This document shows positions 43,325 through 52,601 of a stretch of 64,000 nucleotides of DNA, piece by piece. Numbering within the stretch: position 1 is the stretch's first letter; each line of letters opens with the position of its first letter. The stretch is from assembly GCF_002933295.1 (NCBI RefSeq), contig NZ_PSSW01000007.1, forward strand, positions 62,001-126,000. The letters are read 5' to 3'. Source of the DNA: Marinobacter flavimaris (lineage in GTDB: Bacteria; Pseudomonadota; Gammaproteobacteria; Pseudomonadales; Oleiphilaceae). The translations under genes were made by a program, and so were the position numbers. The notes under the pieces were generated by a model that had not been told where the DNA came from, searched no databases, and worked only from the letters and a program-made list of their open reading frames with translations.

Positions 43325-43646
43325 ATCCGGCTATCTGGCGGCATTCATTGCGGTGGCGGCAGTCGCGACTTTTGCCACGCGGGTGATTCCCTTTCTGTTT
43401 TTCGAGAGGCACACGGAGCATCCGCTGGTGCGCCATCTGGGGCGCTACCTTCCTGCGGCCGTGATGGCGTTGCTGGCCACGGTATTTCTGCAGCGCTCGG
43501 CGGATTGGTCCGGCTCATGGATGGGGTTCGATGCCCTTCTTCCCGGCGTCCTCGTGGTGATTATTCACCTCTGGCGCCGCAATGCCCTGCTCTCTATCGC
43601 CGCAGGCACCATCAGCTACATGGCCATCCAGCAAGCCGGGCTTTGA
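43317..43646 (+). CDS. azlD: AzlD-family exporter subunit
   Basis: The 109-residue protein has about four membrane helices and the AzlD/YgaH pattern TFATRVIPFLFF, LGRYLPAAVMALLATVF and LLPGVLVVIIHLW. It is the small partner of the AzlC exporter encoded immediately before it. The frame is open upstream to 43236, but the ATG at 43317 follows GAGGAG and begins the conserved part. Confidence 0.88.
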   Translation: MGESGYLAAFIAVAAVATFATRVIPFLFFERHTEHPLVRHLGRYLPAAVMALLATVFLQRSADWSGSWMGFDALLPGVLVVIIHLWRRNALLSIAAGTISYMAIQQAGL

Positions 43647-43657
43647 TCCGGTTTTAT

Positions 43658-44062
43658 TTACATCCTGGTTTCAAGATTGGCGACGAGCCGTGAATCCTGA
43701 AGGGCAGCGGTGCGGTGTTTGACCACGCCTTTGTATTCCCGGCTTTCGATCATGGCCATGAAGGCATCAATTGAGGGATACCTGACCAGAAGCACCTGAT
43801 CCCAGGATTCATCCGGGGGCGCAATCAGCGATCCAACACTGCGGCCAGACCAGATGACTTCTGCGCCGACCGATTTTACGCAGGCGGCAGCCTCTTCCAT
43901 ATAGAGCTTGTAGGCTTCGCGCCCGCTTCGCTCCGGCGCCTCTTCCTTGTAATTGGCCCTATCACGGAAGCGCAGCAGATTCAGCATGACAACGGGCTGG
44001 TCTTTCGGGGTATCCGCCAGGACTTTTTGCAGCTGTTCGGGGGTGGGATTAACGGCGTCCAT
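43658..44062 (-). CDS. DUF1330-family protein
   Basis: The 134-residue protein contains DQPVVMLNLLRFRDRANY, then SGREAYKLYMEEAAACVKSVGAEVIWSG split across two strands, and WDQVLLVRYPSIDAFMAMI. This is the dimeric alpha-beta barrel pattern of DUF1330, whose function is unknown. The frame extends to 44146 without family similarity; AGAGGA before the ATG at 44062 decides the start. It is transcribed away from the iorAB genes. Confidence 0.75.
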   Translation of the reverse strand: MDAVNPTPEQLQKVLADTPKDQPVVMLNLLRFRDRANYKEEAPERSGREAYKLYMEEAAACVKSVGAEVIWSGRSVGSLIAPPDESWDQVLLVRYPSIDAFMAMIESREYKGVVKHRTAALQDSRLVANLETRM

Positions 44063-44223
44063 CCTTATCCTCTTCTTCTCTTGTTTCCGGGGCCTACTAT
44101 AGCCCAGGCCCGAGGCGAGCGTGCAAGCGATTTTATTACCTTTCATCCAGATTGCTGTTTTTACTCTGCCAGTTCGTAGGGCTACAGTGAAGGAGACGCA
44201 AAACTCATAAACGAGAGGACGTT

Positions 44224-44685
44224 ATGGCTACCCTCACGATCAACGGCGAGCGCTACGAGCTCGACGTGCCCGACAACATGCCCCTGCTCTGGGTAATCCG
44301 CGACGTTGTCGGCCTCAAAGGAACCAAGTTCGGATGCGGGATGTCCCAGTGCGGCGCCTGCACAGTTCACCTGAACGGAACGGCAATCCGCTCCTGCGTC
44401 ACACCGGTCTCTGCGGCCAGTGGCGAGATCACCACCATTGAAGCCATGGCCGACGACCCGGTTGGCAGCAAGGTTCAGCAGGCCTGGCTCGATCTCGGGG
44501 TGGCCCAGTGCGGTTACTGCCAGGGTGGCCAGATCATGAACGCCACAGCGTTGCTCAAAAGAACACCGAATCCCGAGACCGGGGAGATTGTGGATGCCAT
44601 GGCAGGGAATCTCTGTCGCTGCGGCACCTACAACCGCATTCTGGCGGCGATCGAACGAGCTTCCGGCAAGGAGGGTGAAGCATGA
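44224..44685 (+). CDS. iorA: (2Fe-2S)-binding subunit of an isoquinoline-1-oxidoreductase-type enzyme
   Basis: The 153-residue protein has two [2Fe-2S] sites: the plant-ferredoxin type ([15 protein letters not shown] and a following Cys) and the alpha-helical type ([11 protein letters not shown] with CRCGTY). It is the small electron-transfer subunit of molybdenum hydroxylases that lack a FAD subunit, such as isoquinoline 1-oxidoreductase and related aldehyde dehydrogenases. Its stop overlaps the large-subunit start by 4 bp (ATGA). It passes electrons onward, probably to a periplasmic or membrane acceptor. Confidence 0.9.
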   Translation: MATLTINGERYELDVPDNMPLLWVIRDVVGLKGTKFGCGMSQCGACTVHLNGTAIRSCVTPVSAASGEITTIEAMADDPVGSKVQQAWLDLGVAQCGYCQGGQIMNATALLKRTPNPETGEIVDAMAGNLCRCGTYNRILAAIERASGKEGEA

Positions 44686-47015
44686 GCGCCGATGACAACT
44701 TGATGATAGCCAACGTGAGCCGCAGGCGCTTCCTGATGGGCCTGGCGGGTGGCTCTGCCCTGGTACTTGCAGCCCGTTGGGATGTGGCCCTGGCTGGCAA
44801 TGAAAAGGCTCAATTCGGTGCCGGAGCCATGCCCGGCGGCTGGGTGGACGACCCGAACGTGTTCATCCATATCGATGCTGATGGCCTGGTTACCATTGTG
44901 AACAACCGCTCCGAAATGGGTCAGGGCATCCGGACCAGCCTGGTGATGGTCGGTGCCGACGAGCTTGGCGCAGACTGGGATCAGGTAAGGGTCGAGCAGG
45001 CCGAAGGCGATCACGACAAATACGGCAATCAGAACACCGACGGCTCCCGCAGCATGCGCCACTGGTACCAGCCCATGCGCCGAGCCGCAGCGGCGGCCAG
45101 ACAGATGCTGGAGCAGGCGGCCGCCAATGAGTGGGGCGTGCCGGTTAGTGAGGTGCAGGCTGGCGTACACACCATCGTTCACACGCCTTCCGGCAAGGAA
45201 CTCGGCTTTGGGGAACTCGCAGCCAAGGCTCGGGAGCTCGACGTTCCCGGGCGCAATGCACTGGTACTCAAGCGCGACGATGAGCTGCGATTTGTCGGCA
45301 AGGAAACCGGCCTCATTAACGGCGAGCTGAAGTCCGCATACCCTAAAGCCATCGACGGTGAGGATATTGTCACCGGTAAGGCGGTGTATGGCGCTGATGT
45401 TCCGTTCGAGGATCTGCTCTATGCGGTGATCGCCCGTCCACCGGTTTACGGGGCTACTGTTGGCGATTTCGACGACACCGAGGCCCTCAAGGTGCCCGGT
45501 GTTGAGAAAGTACTCAAGGTTGAGGGCACCGGCCAACCGGCAGGTTTCAGCCCGCTCGGTGGTATTGCCGTGGTGGCATCGAATACCTGGGCCGCGATGG
45601 AGGGTCGCAAGGCTCTGAAGATCGACTGGAATCTGGAGCCTGCCGGCGACAACGCAAGCTATACGTCCGCCACTTACAGGGAATCCCTTGAGAAAGCGGC
45701 GCAGCAACCCGGCAAGGTCGTCCGTCAGCATGGCGATCTGGACACAGCTCTGGAAAACGCCGACAAACGCGTTTCCGCCACCTACTACATGCCCCACATG
45801 GCCCAGGCTACCATGGAGCCCCCGGTGGCGACCGTGCGGATCAAAGACGGCAAGGCTGAGGTGTGGGCGCCCGTCCAGAATCCGCAGGCGACCCGCGATA
45901 CCGTGGCCGGGCGATTGGGTCTGGATGCGGAGACCGTGACCGTTCACGTTACTCTGCTTGGCGGTGGCTTTGGTCGCAAGTCCAAACCGGATTTTGCCAT
46001 TGAAGCGGCCAGTATCGCCGAGGCCTTCAAAGGTCGGCCGGTCCGGCTGCAGTGGTCACGGGAAGATGATATTCACCACGCCTACTATCACGCCGTGTCT
46101 GTGGATTATCTCGAAGCGGGACTGGACAACAACGGGCAGGCCACCGGCTGGCTGCACCGGACCCTCTCTCCCAGTATTGGCTCGCTGTTTGCGCCCGACC
46201 CGAAGCACAAAGGTGAGTTCGAACTGGGCATGGGCTTTAACACCATGCCGTTCTCGGTGCCGGCCCTGAGGCTGGAGAATCCACATGCGCCCGCCCATGT
46301 GCGAATCGGCTGGTTCCGCTCGGTCTACAACCTGCCCCATGCCTGGGCGATCCAGAGCTTTGCCCATGAGATGGCTGTAGCCGCCGGCAAGGACCATCGC
46401 GACTACGTGCTGGACCTGCTCGGCCCGGACCGGGAGATCCACAATCTCACGGTGGGCGATGGCTGGAATTATGGCGAAGACCCGGATCTCTACCCTATCG
46501 ACATCGGGCGCATGCGTAACGTAATCGAGCGGGTAACCAAGGAGGCAGACTGGGGTAAATCCACCGGCAAGAATCGAGGGTTGGGCCTCGCCTTCCACCA
46601 CAGCTTCGTATCGTACACCGCGATTGTCTTTGATGTGGAAGTCGATGATCAGGGCGAGCTCACCATCCATCGGGCAGACATTGCCTTCGATTGCGGCCCG
46701 CAGGCCAACCCGGAGCGGATTCGCTCCCAGCTGGAAGGCGCCATAGTGATGGGCATTGGCATCGCGCTGCAAAGCGAGGTGACATTCGAAGACGGTGTGG
46801 CGCAGCAGGGTAACTTCGACAAGTACCTGATCCCGCGCATGCCGGATGCACCCAAAACCCTGCGGGTTCACCTGGTCGACAACCCGGATGAAGCCATGGG
46901 TGGTGTTGGTGAGCCAGGGCTGCCTCCGGTAGCGCCGGCGTTGTGCAATGCGATCTATGCCGCAACCGGCAAACGCATCCGGCGCCTGCCCGTTGGCGAC
47001 CAACTGAAAGCCTGA
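44682..47015 (+). CDS. iorB: Molybdopterin-binding subunit of an isoquinoline-1-oxidoreductase-type enzyme
   Basis: The 777-residue protein starts with a twin-arginine signal ([17 protein letters not shown]), so the enzyme is probably exported folded. It has the xanthine-oxidase-family pattern in the tandem arrangement of IorB, including [13 protein letters not shown] for cofactor binding and the catalytic Glu in [13 protein letters not shown] near the C-terminus. Members hydroxylate N-heterocycles or oxidise aldehydes; the substrate is not predictable. No molybdenum-cofactor chaperone of the XdhC type is adjacent. A strong terminator follows at 47023. Confidence 0.9.
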   Translation: MSADDNLMIANVSRRRFLMGLAGGSALVLAARWDVALAGNEKAQFGAGAMPGGWVDDPNVFIHIDADGLVTIVNNRSEMGQGIRTSLVMVGADELGADWDQVRVEQAEGDHDKYGNQNTDGSRSMRHWYQPMRRAAAAARQMLEQAAANEWGVPVSEVQAGVHTIVHTPSGKELGFGELAAKARELDVPGRNALVLKRDDELRFVGKETGLINGELKSAYPKAIDGEDIVTGKAVYGADVPFEDLLYAVIARPPVYGATVGDFDDTEALKVPGVEKVLKVEGTGQPAGFSPLGGIAVVASNTWAAMEGRKALKIDWNLEPAGDNASYTSATYRESLEKAAQQPGKVVRQHGDLDTALENADKRVSATYYMPHMAQATMEPPVATVRIKDGKAEVWAPVQNPQATRDTVAGRLGLDAETVTVHVTLLGGGFGRKSKPDFAIEAASIAEAFKGRPVRLQWSREDDIHHAYYHAVSVDYLEAGLDNNGQATGWLHRTLSPSIGSLFAPDPKHKGEFELGMGFNTMPFSVPALRLENPHAPAHVRIGWFRSVYNLPHAWAIQSFAHEMAVAAGKDHRDYVLDLLGPDREIHNLTVGDGWNYGEDPDLYPIDIGRMRNVIERVTKEADWGKSTGKNRGLGLAFHHSFVSYTAIVFDVEVDDQGELTIHRADIAFDCGPQANPERIRSQLEGAIVMGIGIALQSEVTFEDGVAQQGNFDKYLIPRMPDAPKTLRVHLVDNPDEAMGGVGEPGLPPVAPALCNAIYAATGKRIRRLPVGDQLKA

Positions 47016-47022
47016 AAGTGAT

Positions 47023-47050
47023 CAGGGCCCCTCGGGGCCCTGTTTTTTTT
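47023..47050 (+). terminator. Rho-independent terminator after iorB
   Basis: CAGGGCCC-CTCG-GGGCCCTG style hairpin at 47023-47042, followed by eight T at 47043-47050. It lies 8 bp after the iorB stop. Confidence 0.9.
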
Positions 47051-47167
47051 ACGGCACTCCCCCTCTCCGCCCCATACCTTCGTGGTATTCCCATAGCATC
47101 CTAGCTTTCTCCCCGCTTATAATTCAGGTTAACCCAGTCACTCTCCTCGACCCGACGGCCACCCTTG

Positions 47168-48115
47168 ATGACCCTGATCGATCTGTTCCTGCAAACCATG
47201 GAAACGACACTGCCCGTGTTTGCCATGGTCTTTATCGGCCTGGGACTTCGCCGGATCGGCTGGATCGATAACGCGTTTGTGAATACTGCTTCGGCGCTGG
47301 TGTTCAAGGCCACCCTGCCGACCCTGGTATTCTTGAGCATCATCCGGGCCGATCTGGATACCGCGTTCAATCCCGGGCTTCTGGTGTTTTACCTGGGCGC
47401 GACTCTGGGGAGTTTTGTTATCACCTGGCTCTGGGCCCGCTGGCGTGTGGTTCGGGAGGATCGTGGCGTTTACGTGCAGGGCGCGTTTCGGGGTAACTGC
47501 GGAATCGTCGGCCTGGCGCTTGCTGCCAATCTCTATGGCGACTTCGGCCTGTCGGCAGGTGGCATCCTGCTTGGCCTGGTGATCATCTCCTACAACATAC
47601 TTTCGGTGATCGTGCTGGTGGCCTACCAACCGGGGCAAACAACGGACTGGACGAAGATCTTCCACGACATCATACGCAACCCGCTCATCCTGGCAGTCTT
47701 CGTGGCGATTCCCTTCGCTGCACTGGATATCTCACTGCCGGGCTGGGTCATGACCAGCGGCGATTACTTTGCCTCACTCACGCTGCCCCTGGCGCTGCTT
47801 TGCATCGGCGCAACCGTATCCTTGAGCGCCATCCGGAGTGACAGCAAAACGGCCTTGGGTTCCAGCCTGTTCAAGATGGTGATACTGCCGGCGCTTTGCA
47901 CCGCCGCAGCGTGGCTGGCCGGTTTTCGGGGTTCGGAGCTGGGCCTGATGTTCCTGTTCTTCGCCAGCCCGACGGCGGCCGCCAGTTTCGTGATGGTGAA
48001 GGCGCTGGGCGGTAATGACCGGTTGGCGGCCAATATCATCGCCCTGACGACCCTTCTGGCAAGCATTACTGTCACTCTGGGAGTCTTCGTGCTTCGCAGT
48101 ACCGGCCTGATCTAG
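47168..48115 (+). CDS. AEC-family (auxin efflux carrier-like) permease
   Basis: The 315-residue membrane protein has about ten helices in two halves, with VFAMVFIGLGLRRIGWID, GAFRGNCGIVGLALA and a second half containing LPLALLCIGATVSL and ASPTAAASFVMVKALGG. This is the AEC family, whose bacterial members export or import malonate, malate or other small acids; the substrate is unknown. A TTG at 47165 directly precedes the chosen ATG at 47168. It converges with the fructosamine-kinase gene with a 4-bp overlap. Confidence 0.88.
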   Translation: MTLIDLFLQTMETTLPVFAMVFIGLGLRRIGWIDNAFVNTASALVFKATLPTLVFLSIIRADLDTAFNPGLLVFYLGATLGSFVITWLWARWRVVREDRGVYVQGAFRGNCGIVGLALAANLYGDFGLSAGGILLGLVIISYNILSVIVLVAYQPGQTTDWTKIFHDIIRNPLILAVFVAIPFAALDISLPGWVMTSGDYFASLTLPLALLCIGATVSLSAIRSDSKTALGSSLFKMVILPALCTAAAWLAGFRGSELGLMFLFFASPTAAASFVMVKALGGNDRLAANIIALTTLLASITVTLGVFVLRSTGLI

Positions 48116-48885
48116 GCCCTGCCCCGGCCTATTGCTTCAATCGCGGCAAAACCCAGCTGGCAACCCTCCAGGTAACCACCTCCGAACAGGTTGTAGTGGT
48201 TCAGGTAATGGTAGAGGTTGTAGACCTCACGCTTGATGCCATAAACCGGTGTACGTGGGTAACACGAGTCGTAGGCCCGGTAGAACGCTTCGCCGAAACC
48301 ACCAAACATCTGTGTCATGGCGATATCCGCTTCACGATCACCGCAGTAGACGGCCGGATCAATCAGCCAGGGGCGGTCAGAGCCATAGAGCACGTTACCA
48401 TTCCAGAGATCACCATGGAGCAGGCTCGGGTGCTCACAGTGGGCGTTCAGCCAGTCCATCAGCAAGCCCCCGTGCTGGTCCAATACCTGTTCGAAGCGAG
48501 TCCTCTGGCTGGCGTCACGAATACGTGAGACCTGGTAGCCAAGGCGGTCGTGGACAAAAAACTCACCCCAGTTGTCGCACCAGCGATTCGGTTGCGGTGC
48601 CAGGCCAATGTAATTGTCCCTGCCCCAGCCGTACGCCTCCTGACGCAGGGCATGCATTCTGGCCAGCCCTTCACCAAGCACCTCCCGCGCCCGATCTGAG
48701 CCACCGGAAGACCGGATGGCGGTGATTTCGAGTTCGGTTTCGTTCACCCGATAAACGTGCGGCACACCGACGTCAGTCACCCCGGCCTCATCAAGCGCGC
48801 TGGCAAGGCGTTCCAATCCCTCCGCCTCGCAGACCAGGGCATCGGCATAACCAGTTGCATTGTGTTTCAGGTGGGTGGAGGCCAT
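48112..48885 (-). CDS. Fructosamine kinase family protein
   Basis: The 257-residue protein is shorter than the usual 285-300 but has the kinase-like core. The catalytic loop is LLHGDLWNGNVLYG, and LIDPAVYCGDREADIAM carries the metal-binding acid. The N-terminal ATP-binding strand is less clear. The family phosphorylates ketosamines on proteins or free amino acids to start deglycation. GGAGAGAG before the ATG at 48885 decides the start; the open frame to 48981 would overlap the divergent acylphosphatase start. Confidence 0.85.
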   Translation of the reverse strand: MASTHLKHNATGYADALVCEAEGLERLASALDEAGVTDVGVPHVYRVNETELEITAIRSSGGSDRAREVLGEGLARMHALRQEAYGWGRDNYIGLAPQPNRWCDNWGEFFVHDRLGYQVSRIRDASQRTRFEQVLDQHGGLLMDWLNAHCEHPSLLHGDLWNGNVLYGSDRPWLIDPAVYCGDREADIAMTQMFGGFGEAFYRAYDSCYPRTPVYGIKREVYNLYHYLNHYNLFGGGYLEGCQLGFAAIEAIGRGRA

Positions 48886-48970
48886 CAGCGTTCTCTCTCC
48901 TTGAAGTCGTCGTGCCCGAACCGGTAGATTGAAATAAAGCCTGACACGACAGAACGAGCGGGAGCAAACC

Positions 48971-49246
48971 ATGGATACCAAACGCTGGCAACTTCTGATA
49001 TCCGGCCGGGTACAGGGGGTCTACTATCGCGCCTCCACGGAACAGAAGGCCTCTTCCCTGGGCTTGACTGGGTTCGCTCGCAATCTGCCCGATGGACGAG
49101 TTGAGATTGTGGCCGAAGGCCCGGAGGAACGCCTGGACGAACTCAGAACCTGGTGCGCCGAAGGCCCACCGGATGCGCGTGTGGATGCGGTGGATATTGC
49201 GCCGGAATCGCCAACCGGGGAATTCAGCAACTTCAGCGTTCGTTAG
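48971..49246 (+). CDS. acyP: Acylphosphatase
   Basis: The 91-residue protein has the acylphosphatase signature [12 protein letters not shown] (the usual GVxFR has Tyr here) with the catalytic Arg, and [13 protein letters not shown] with the catalytic Asn. It hydrolyses carboxyl-phosphate bonds in the cytoplasm. The gene is divergent from the fructosamine-kinase-like gene and overlaps the convergent acetyltransferase gene by 4 bp. Confidence 0.93.
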   Translation: MDTKRWQLLISGRVQGVYYRASTEQKASSLGLTGFARNLPDGRVEIVAEGPEERLDELRTWCAEGPPDARVDAVDIAPESPTGEFSNFSVR

Positions 49247-49836
49247 GCAATACGCCTCAGCCAGAACGTCATGGGCTTGGCGGTTTCCGCCGCCTGATCC
49301 ACATCTTTCCATGAATAGGTGGTGGTCAGCTCCGGTACCTTTCGGTAGCCGCGGTTGTGCCAGAACGAGTCCAGCGGCTGATAATCGGCGGGTCTCAGGG
49401 GATGATCTTGAGGCCGCTCGACCGCGCAGAAACAGCAGTGCGTGAAACGGCCCTGTTCCCGGGCATGGCCTTCCCGGTGGTCGAAGAAGGCCACCCCGAT
49501 GCCCTGCCCCCGGTAATTCGGCAGCAGCACCGACTCACCGAAATAGAAGATCTTGTCTGGCTCATAACCCTGCTCGATGAACGGCCCTTTGAACTCGTCC
49601 GTTTCGTGGTCCATCGGGATGCCCGTGGCGGCGCCAACAACCGATTCGCCATCCAGGGCCAGCACGAAGAGACTCTCTGGCGAGCGGGCGTAGGTATCGA
49701 GGTACTTGCGCTCGTAGTCCATATCACCGTCGTACAGGTAGGGAAAATGGCGAAACACCTCGATCCTCAGGCGCGCGAGATCATCCAGGTATGGTTTAAT
49801 CTGGTCACCGCTGAGCCGGCGTATTGAAACCGCCAT
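49243..49836 (-). CDS. GNAT-family N-acetyltransferase
   Basis: The 197-residue protein has a GNAT-like core: [37 protein letters not shown] (the acetyl-CoA-binding R-G-x-G-x-G/A loop) and [14 protein letters not shown]. The substrate is unknown. It starts 28 bp from the divergent methyltransferase gene at 49865, so they may share a promoter region. Confidence 0.85.
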   Translation of the reverse strand: MAVSIRRLSGDQIKPYLDDLARLRIEVFRHFPYLYDGDMDYERKYLDTYARSPESLFVLALDGESVVGAATGIPMDHETDEFKGPFIEQGYEPDKIFYFGESVLLPNYRGQGIGVAFFDHREGHAREQGRFTHCCFCAVERPQDHPLRPADYQPLDSFWHNRGYRKVPELTTTYSWKDVDQAAETAKPMTFWLRRIA

Positions 49837-49864
49837 AAACTACCCCCTGTCGAAAGGTCGGAGC

Positions 49865-50467
49865 ATGCAAAAAGACAAGCCGTTTTCTCAAGCCTGCGAG
49901 AATAACAAAGCGCCGATTCTGGAAAAACTTGTCGAGCTTTTCAAACAGCCGGGCACCATTCTGGAAATCGGCACGGGCACTGGCCAGCACGCCGTTCACT
50001 TTGCCGCTCACTTACCCCACGTGGTTTGGCAGCCGACCGATCACCCTCAGAACGCCCAGCTTTCCCGGGCGTGGATCGACGACGCGCACCTTACGAATAT
50101 CAACCCGCCCATTGCCCTGGAGGTATTGAACGGGGATTGGTCCAGCCTGCCCGCCATCGACGGCGCGTTCTCCGCCAATACGGCGCATATCATGGCCTGG
50201 GAAGAAGTGCAGGCAATGTTTCGCGGCCTGGCGGAGGCCCTACCCAAGGGCGCAATCTTCTGCCTCTATGGGCCTTTCAGCTATGGCGGTCGGCACACCA
50301 GTGAAAACAATGTGCGGTTCGACCTGTCGCTTAGAACACAGGCGCCGCATATGGGAATTCGGGATATGGAGGATCTCGAGGCTCTTGGTGAAGAAACCGG
50401 GCTGAAGCTTGAAAAGGATTTCGGAATGCCGGCTAATAATCGGTTGTTGGTTTGGAGGAAATCCTAG
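49865..50467 (+). CDS. DUF938 SAM-dependent methyltransferase-like protein
   Basis: The 200-residue protein contains a SAM motif ILEIGTGTGQHAVHFA (about 36-51), followed by VWQPTDHP, FSANTAHIMAW and FCLYGPFSYGGRHTSENN. This is the DUF938 family of putative class I methyltransferases, substrate unknown. Transcription runs into a bidirectional terminator hairpin at 50511 next to the tRNA-Ser gene. Confidence 0.88.
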   Translation: MQKDKPFSQACENNKAPILEKLVELFKQPGTILEIGTGTGQHAVHFAAHLPHVVWQPTDHPQNAQLSRAWIDDAHLTNINPPIALEVLNGDWSSLPAIDGAFSANTAHIMAWEEVQAMFRGLAEALPKGAIFCLYGPFSYGGRHTSENNVRFDLSLRTQAPHMGIRDMEDLEALGEETGLKLEKDFGMPANNRLLVWRKS

Positions 50468-50492
50468 GCCGAACCCGCGAGGGTTCTTCTTA

Positions 50493-50560
50493 CCCTCCCT
50501 CTCCGCCAATAAAAAACCCCAGCATTTCTGCTGGGGTTTTGTATTGGCGGAGAGGGAGGG
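50493..50560. terminator. Bidirectional terminator inside a 68-bp near-perfect palindrome
   Basis: The inner stem CCCCAGCA-TTTC-TGCTGGGG is flanked by A-runs and T-runs (50511-50540), so it can terminate both the methyltransferase-like gene (plus) and the tRNA-Ser transcript (minus). The outer arms, CCCTCCCTCTCCGCCAAT at 50493-50510 and its exact inverted copy at 50543-50560, extend the palindrome to 68 bp. The right arm is the 3' end of the tRNA-Ser gene, so the left arm is an inverted copy of that tRNA end. Confidence 0.8.
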
Positions 50561-50635
50561 ATTCGAACCCTCGAAACGCTATTAACGTTTACACACTTTC
50601 CAGGCGTGCGCCTTCAGCCACTCGGCCACCTCTCC
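50545..50635 (-). tRNA. tRNA-Ser (GGA)
   Basis: The minus strand reads GGAGAGGTGGCCGAGTGGC, with anticodon GGA in CCTGGAAAG, a long variable arm typical of serine tRNAs, the T-arm GGGTTCGAATCCC and encoded CCA. Length is 91 nt. Confidence 0.96.
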
Positions 50636-50840
50636 AATAAACTGTTTCAAATCAGCAACGTCGTCGCTCATTTGAGGGCGCAAACTTTAATGGTTTTACG
50701 GGCGCTTGGCAACTCCCCCGGGGAAAATCGTCAAAAAAATTCGGGCGAGACGGGTTTTCTCTTTACCGGTTGGGCAGATTCAGGACTATCGTTAGTACAA
50801 CGCCGAGTATAATCATCCAGTTTGTGGGGAGAAACTATTC

Positions 50841-51371
50841 ATGCTGATGAAAGCCGAGCAATCGACGCTGTTGCTCATCGATGTTCAGGAAAAACTGATG
50901 CCCGCCATTAGCCATGGCGACGAGGTGGTGGACCGCTGCATCGTGCTGGCCACCATTGCCGGGCTCATGGAAGTTCCTGTGCTGGGCACCGAGCAGCTAC
51001 CTGACAAGCTGGGACATAATGTTGAAGCGGTCCGGGAGCTCTGCAACCAGACCCTGGCTAAGCACCATTTTGATGCCTGCCCCGATGGGCTCGTTGACCA
51101 GTTGCCGGAGGGCCGGCAGCACATTGTAATCGGTGGCTGCGAGACCCACGTGTGTATGATGCAAACCGCCCTTAGCCTGCTGGATGCTGGTTACAAGGTA
51201 TGGGTGGTGGCCGATGCTACCGGCTCACGCAATGAGTTTGACCGGGACGTCGCTCTGGACCGCCTGAACGAGAGCGGCGCCAAGATTGTAACGCTTGAGA
51301 TGGTGGCGTTTGAATGGATGCGTCATTGCAAACATCCGCAGTTCCGGAACATTCAGGCCCTGATCAAATAG
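50841..51371 (+). CDS. Isochorismatase-family cysteine hydrolase
   Basis: The 176-residue protein has the family pattern: catalytic Asp in LLLIDVQEKL, a PVLGTEQ region, and the nucleophile Cys in GGCETHVCMMQTALSLLD. It belongs to the YcaC-like branch of small amidohydrolases; the substrate is unknown. GGGGAG about 10 bp upstream supports the ATG at 50841; a second ATG at 50847 is possible. Confidence 0.88.
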   Translation: MLMKAEQSTLLLIDVQEKLMPAISHGDEVVDRCIVLATIAGLMEVPVLGTEQLPDKLGHNVEAVRELCNQTLAKHHFDACPDGLVDQLPEGRQHIVIGGCETHVCMMQTALSLLDAGYKVWVVADATGSRNEFDRDVALDRLNESGAKIVTLEMVAFEWMRHCKHPQFRNIQALIK

Positions 51372-51437
51372 AGGCATCCGGAAGGCTGGCGCCCACGTAA
51401 CTAGTCACTTCATTTTCAGGTGGTTTTGAGGTTCGCA

Positions 51438-52097
51438 ATGCTCAACATGGACTTTTCCAAAAAAGTCATCATCCGCACCGAAGAGCAGGATTGGGTGCCC
51501 AGCCCTGCCGGTGGTGTTCTGAGAAAGCCTCTTGCCCGCGAGGAAGCAGAGCGTGGTCATGCGACCAGTGTGGTCCGGTACGAGCCTGGTGCCTCCTTCA
51601 ACCGGCATGAGCACCCCCTGGGCGAAGAAATCCTCGTTCTGGATGGGGTGTTTTCCGACGAGACCGGCGACTACCCGGCCGGTACTTATCTACGGAACCC
51701 GCCAGGCAGTGGACACGCGCCTTTCAGCAAGGAAGGCTGCACGCTGCTGGTCAAGCTGCATCAATTCGACGAACGCGATGGATCCACTGTGCGCATCGAT
51801 ACGCGCACTGCGCCGTGGCTGCCCGGTATGGGCGGGCTTGAGGTGATGCCGCTGCACGAATTCGAACACGAGCATGTGGCCCTGGTGAAGTGGCCGGCCA
51901 ACGAGGTTTTCCAACCCCATCGGCACTTTGGCGGCGAGGAGATATTCGTGCTGTCCGGAGAGTTCTGCGATGAACATGGTCGATACCCGGCGGGCACCTG
52001 GATTCGGAGCCCCCACCTGAGCCACCATCACCCGTTCGTAGACAAGGAAACAATCATCTGGGTAAAAACCGGCCACCTGCCGATCGAGACGCCATAA
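51438..52097 (+). CDS. Tandem ChrR-like cupin protein
   Basis: The 219-residue protein consists of two similar cupin domains: residues about 20-110 (FNRHEHPLGEEILVLDG and DYPAGTYLRNPPGSGH) and about 120-215 (FQPHRHFGGEEIFVLSG and RYPAGTWIRSPHLSHHH). Each keeps the H-x-H, Glu and distal His metal ligands of the ChrR C-terminal cupin. The N-terminal zinc anti-sigma domain of ChrR is absent and no sigma-factor gene is nearby, so this is more likely a metalloenzyme such as an acetylacetone-dioxygenase-like cupin. The open frame starts at 51420; TGAGG supports 51438. Confidence 0.8.
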   Translation: MLNMDFSKKVIIRTEEQDWVPSPAGGVLRKPLAREEAERGHATSVVRYEPGASFNRHEHPLGEEILVLDGVFSDETGDYPAGTYLRNPPGSGHAPFSKEGCTLLVKLHQFDERDGSTVRIDTRTAPWLPGMGGLEVMPLHEFEHEHVALVKWPANEVFQPHRHFGGEEIFVLSGEFCDEHGRYPAGTWIRSPHLSHHHPFVDKETIIWVKTGHLPIETP

Positions 52098-52119
52098 AAA
52101 AGGGCCCCGAAGGGCCCTG
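52095..52119 (-). terminator. Rho-independent terminator for the 52126-52491 gene
   Basis: On the minus strand AGGGCCC-TTCG-GGGCCCT (52101-52118) is followed by a run of T, 8 bp beyond the stop of the small gene. It also abuts the stop of the convergent cupin gene. Confidence 0.85.
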
Positions 52120-52125
52120 AAGTGG

Positions 52126-52491
52126 TCAAGAGATCGCTGTGTGTTGCCAGTTCTGCCTGCTGAACGCGTCGTTGCTTGCACCGTTAGATGCCGTATTGAA
52201 GAGCTCTTCTTCACCGGCAGGTATTGCAAACACGTGGTACGCCTCAGGGCCAAATGGATCCAGTGCGGTATCGAGGTATTCGAAGCTGTCAGGCACTGGT
52301 TCTCCCGAATAAGCGACTCGGAACTGCCGCTCAAGGGTTGGAGTGGTTACGTTCAGGGGCTGCTCCACCCAGAGGTAGACGGCCTTATGGGGCACGATGT
52401 ATTCGCTGCGCACCACCCTGTAACCCTCTTTGAGCGTGAGCGTGGTCGGCTCTTTGCCCGGTTCCAGACGGAATTTGTGGATGGTCTTCAT
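52126..52491 (-). CDS. Uncharacterised protein, DUF7352-like
   Basis: The 121-residue protein starts MKTIHKFRLE and contains YLWVEQPLNV, then RQFRVAYSGEPVP and YHVFAIP. This order (T-I-H-K, aromatic L-W strand, FRV...G-P, V-F-x-I) resembles the small DUF7352 family that I know mostly from phages and mobile DNA. The function is unknown. No signal peptide or membrane segment is seen. It is followed by a strong terminator and is probably monocistronic, with a promoter in the 110-bp gap before the LysR gene end. Confidence 0.5.
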   Translation of the reverse strand: MKTIHKFRLEPGKEPTTLTLKEGYRVVRSEYIVPHKAVYLWVEQPLNVTTPTLERQFRVAYSGEPVPDSFEYLDTALDPFGPEAYHVFAIPAGEEELFNTASNGASNDAFSRQNWQHTAIS

Positions 52492-52601
52492 AGCTACTGC
52501 TCCTCTTCGGGTTGCTGCCTTTCACAACTCCATAATGGACAGGAACAGAGTTCGATAAAATAAGCTTTTGTGAGCTTTTAAGATCGTTATTTTCGATGCA
52601 A

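Noticed and set aside
44628..45947. Minus-strand open frame (439 codons) opposite iorB
   Set aside because: It overlaps the clearly identified molybdopterin subunit in full and has no recognisable domain.
46056..47003. Minus-strand open frame (315 codons) in the 3' half of iorB
   Set aside because: Antisense shadow. The plus-strand frame holds the catalytic [10 protein letters not shown] motif and ends before a proper terminator.
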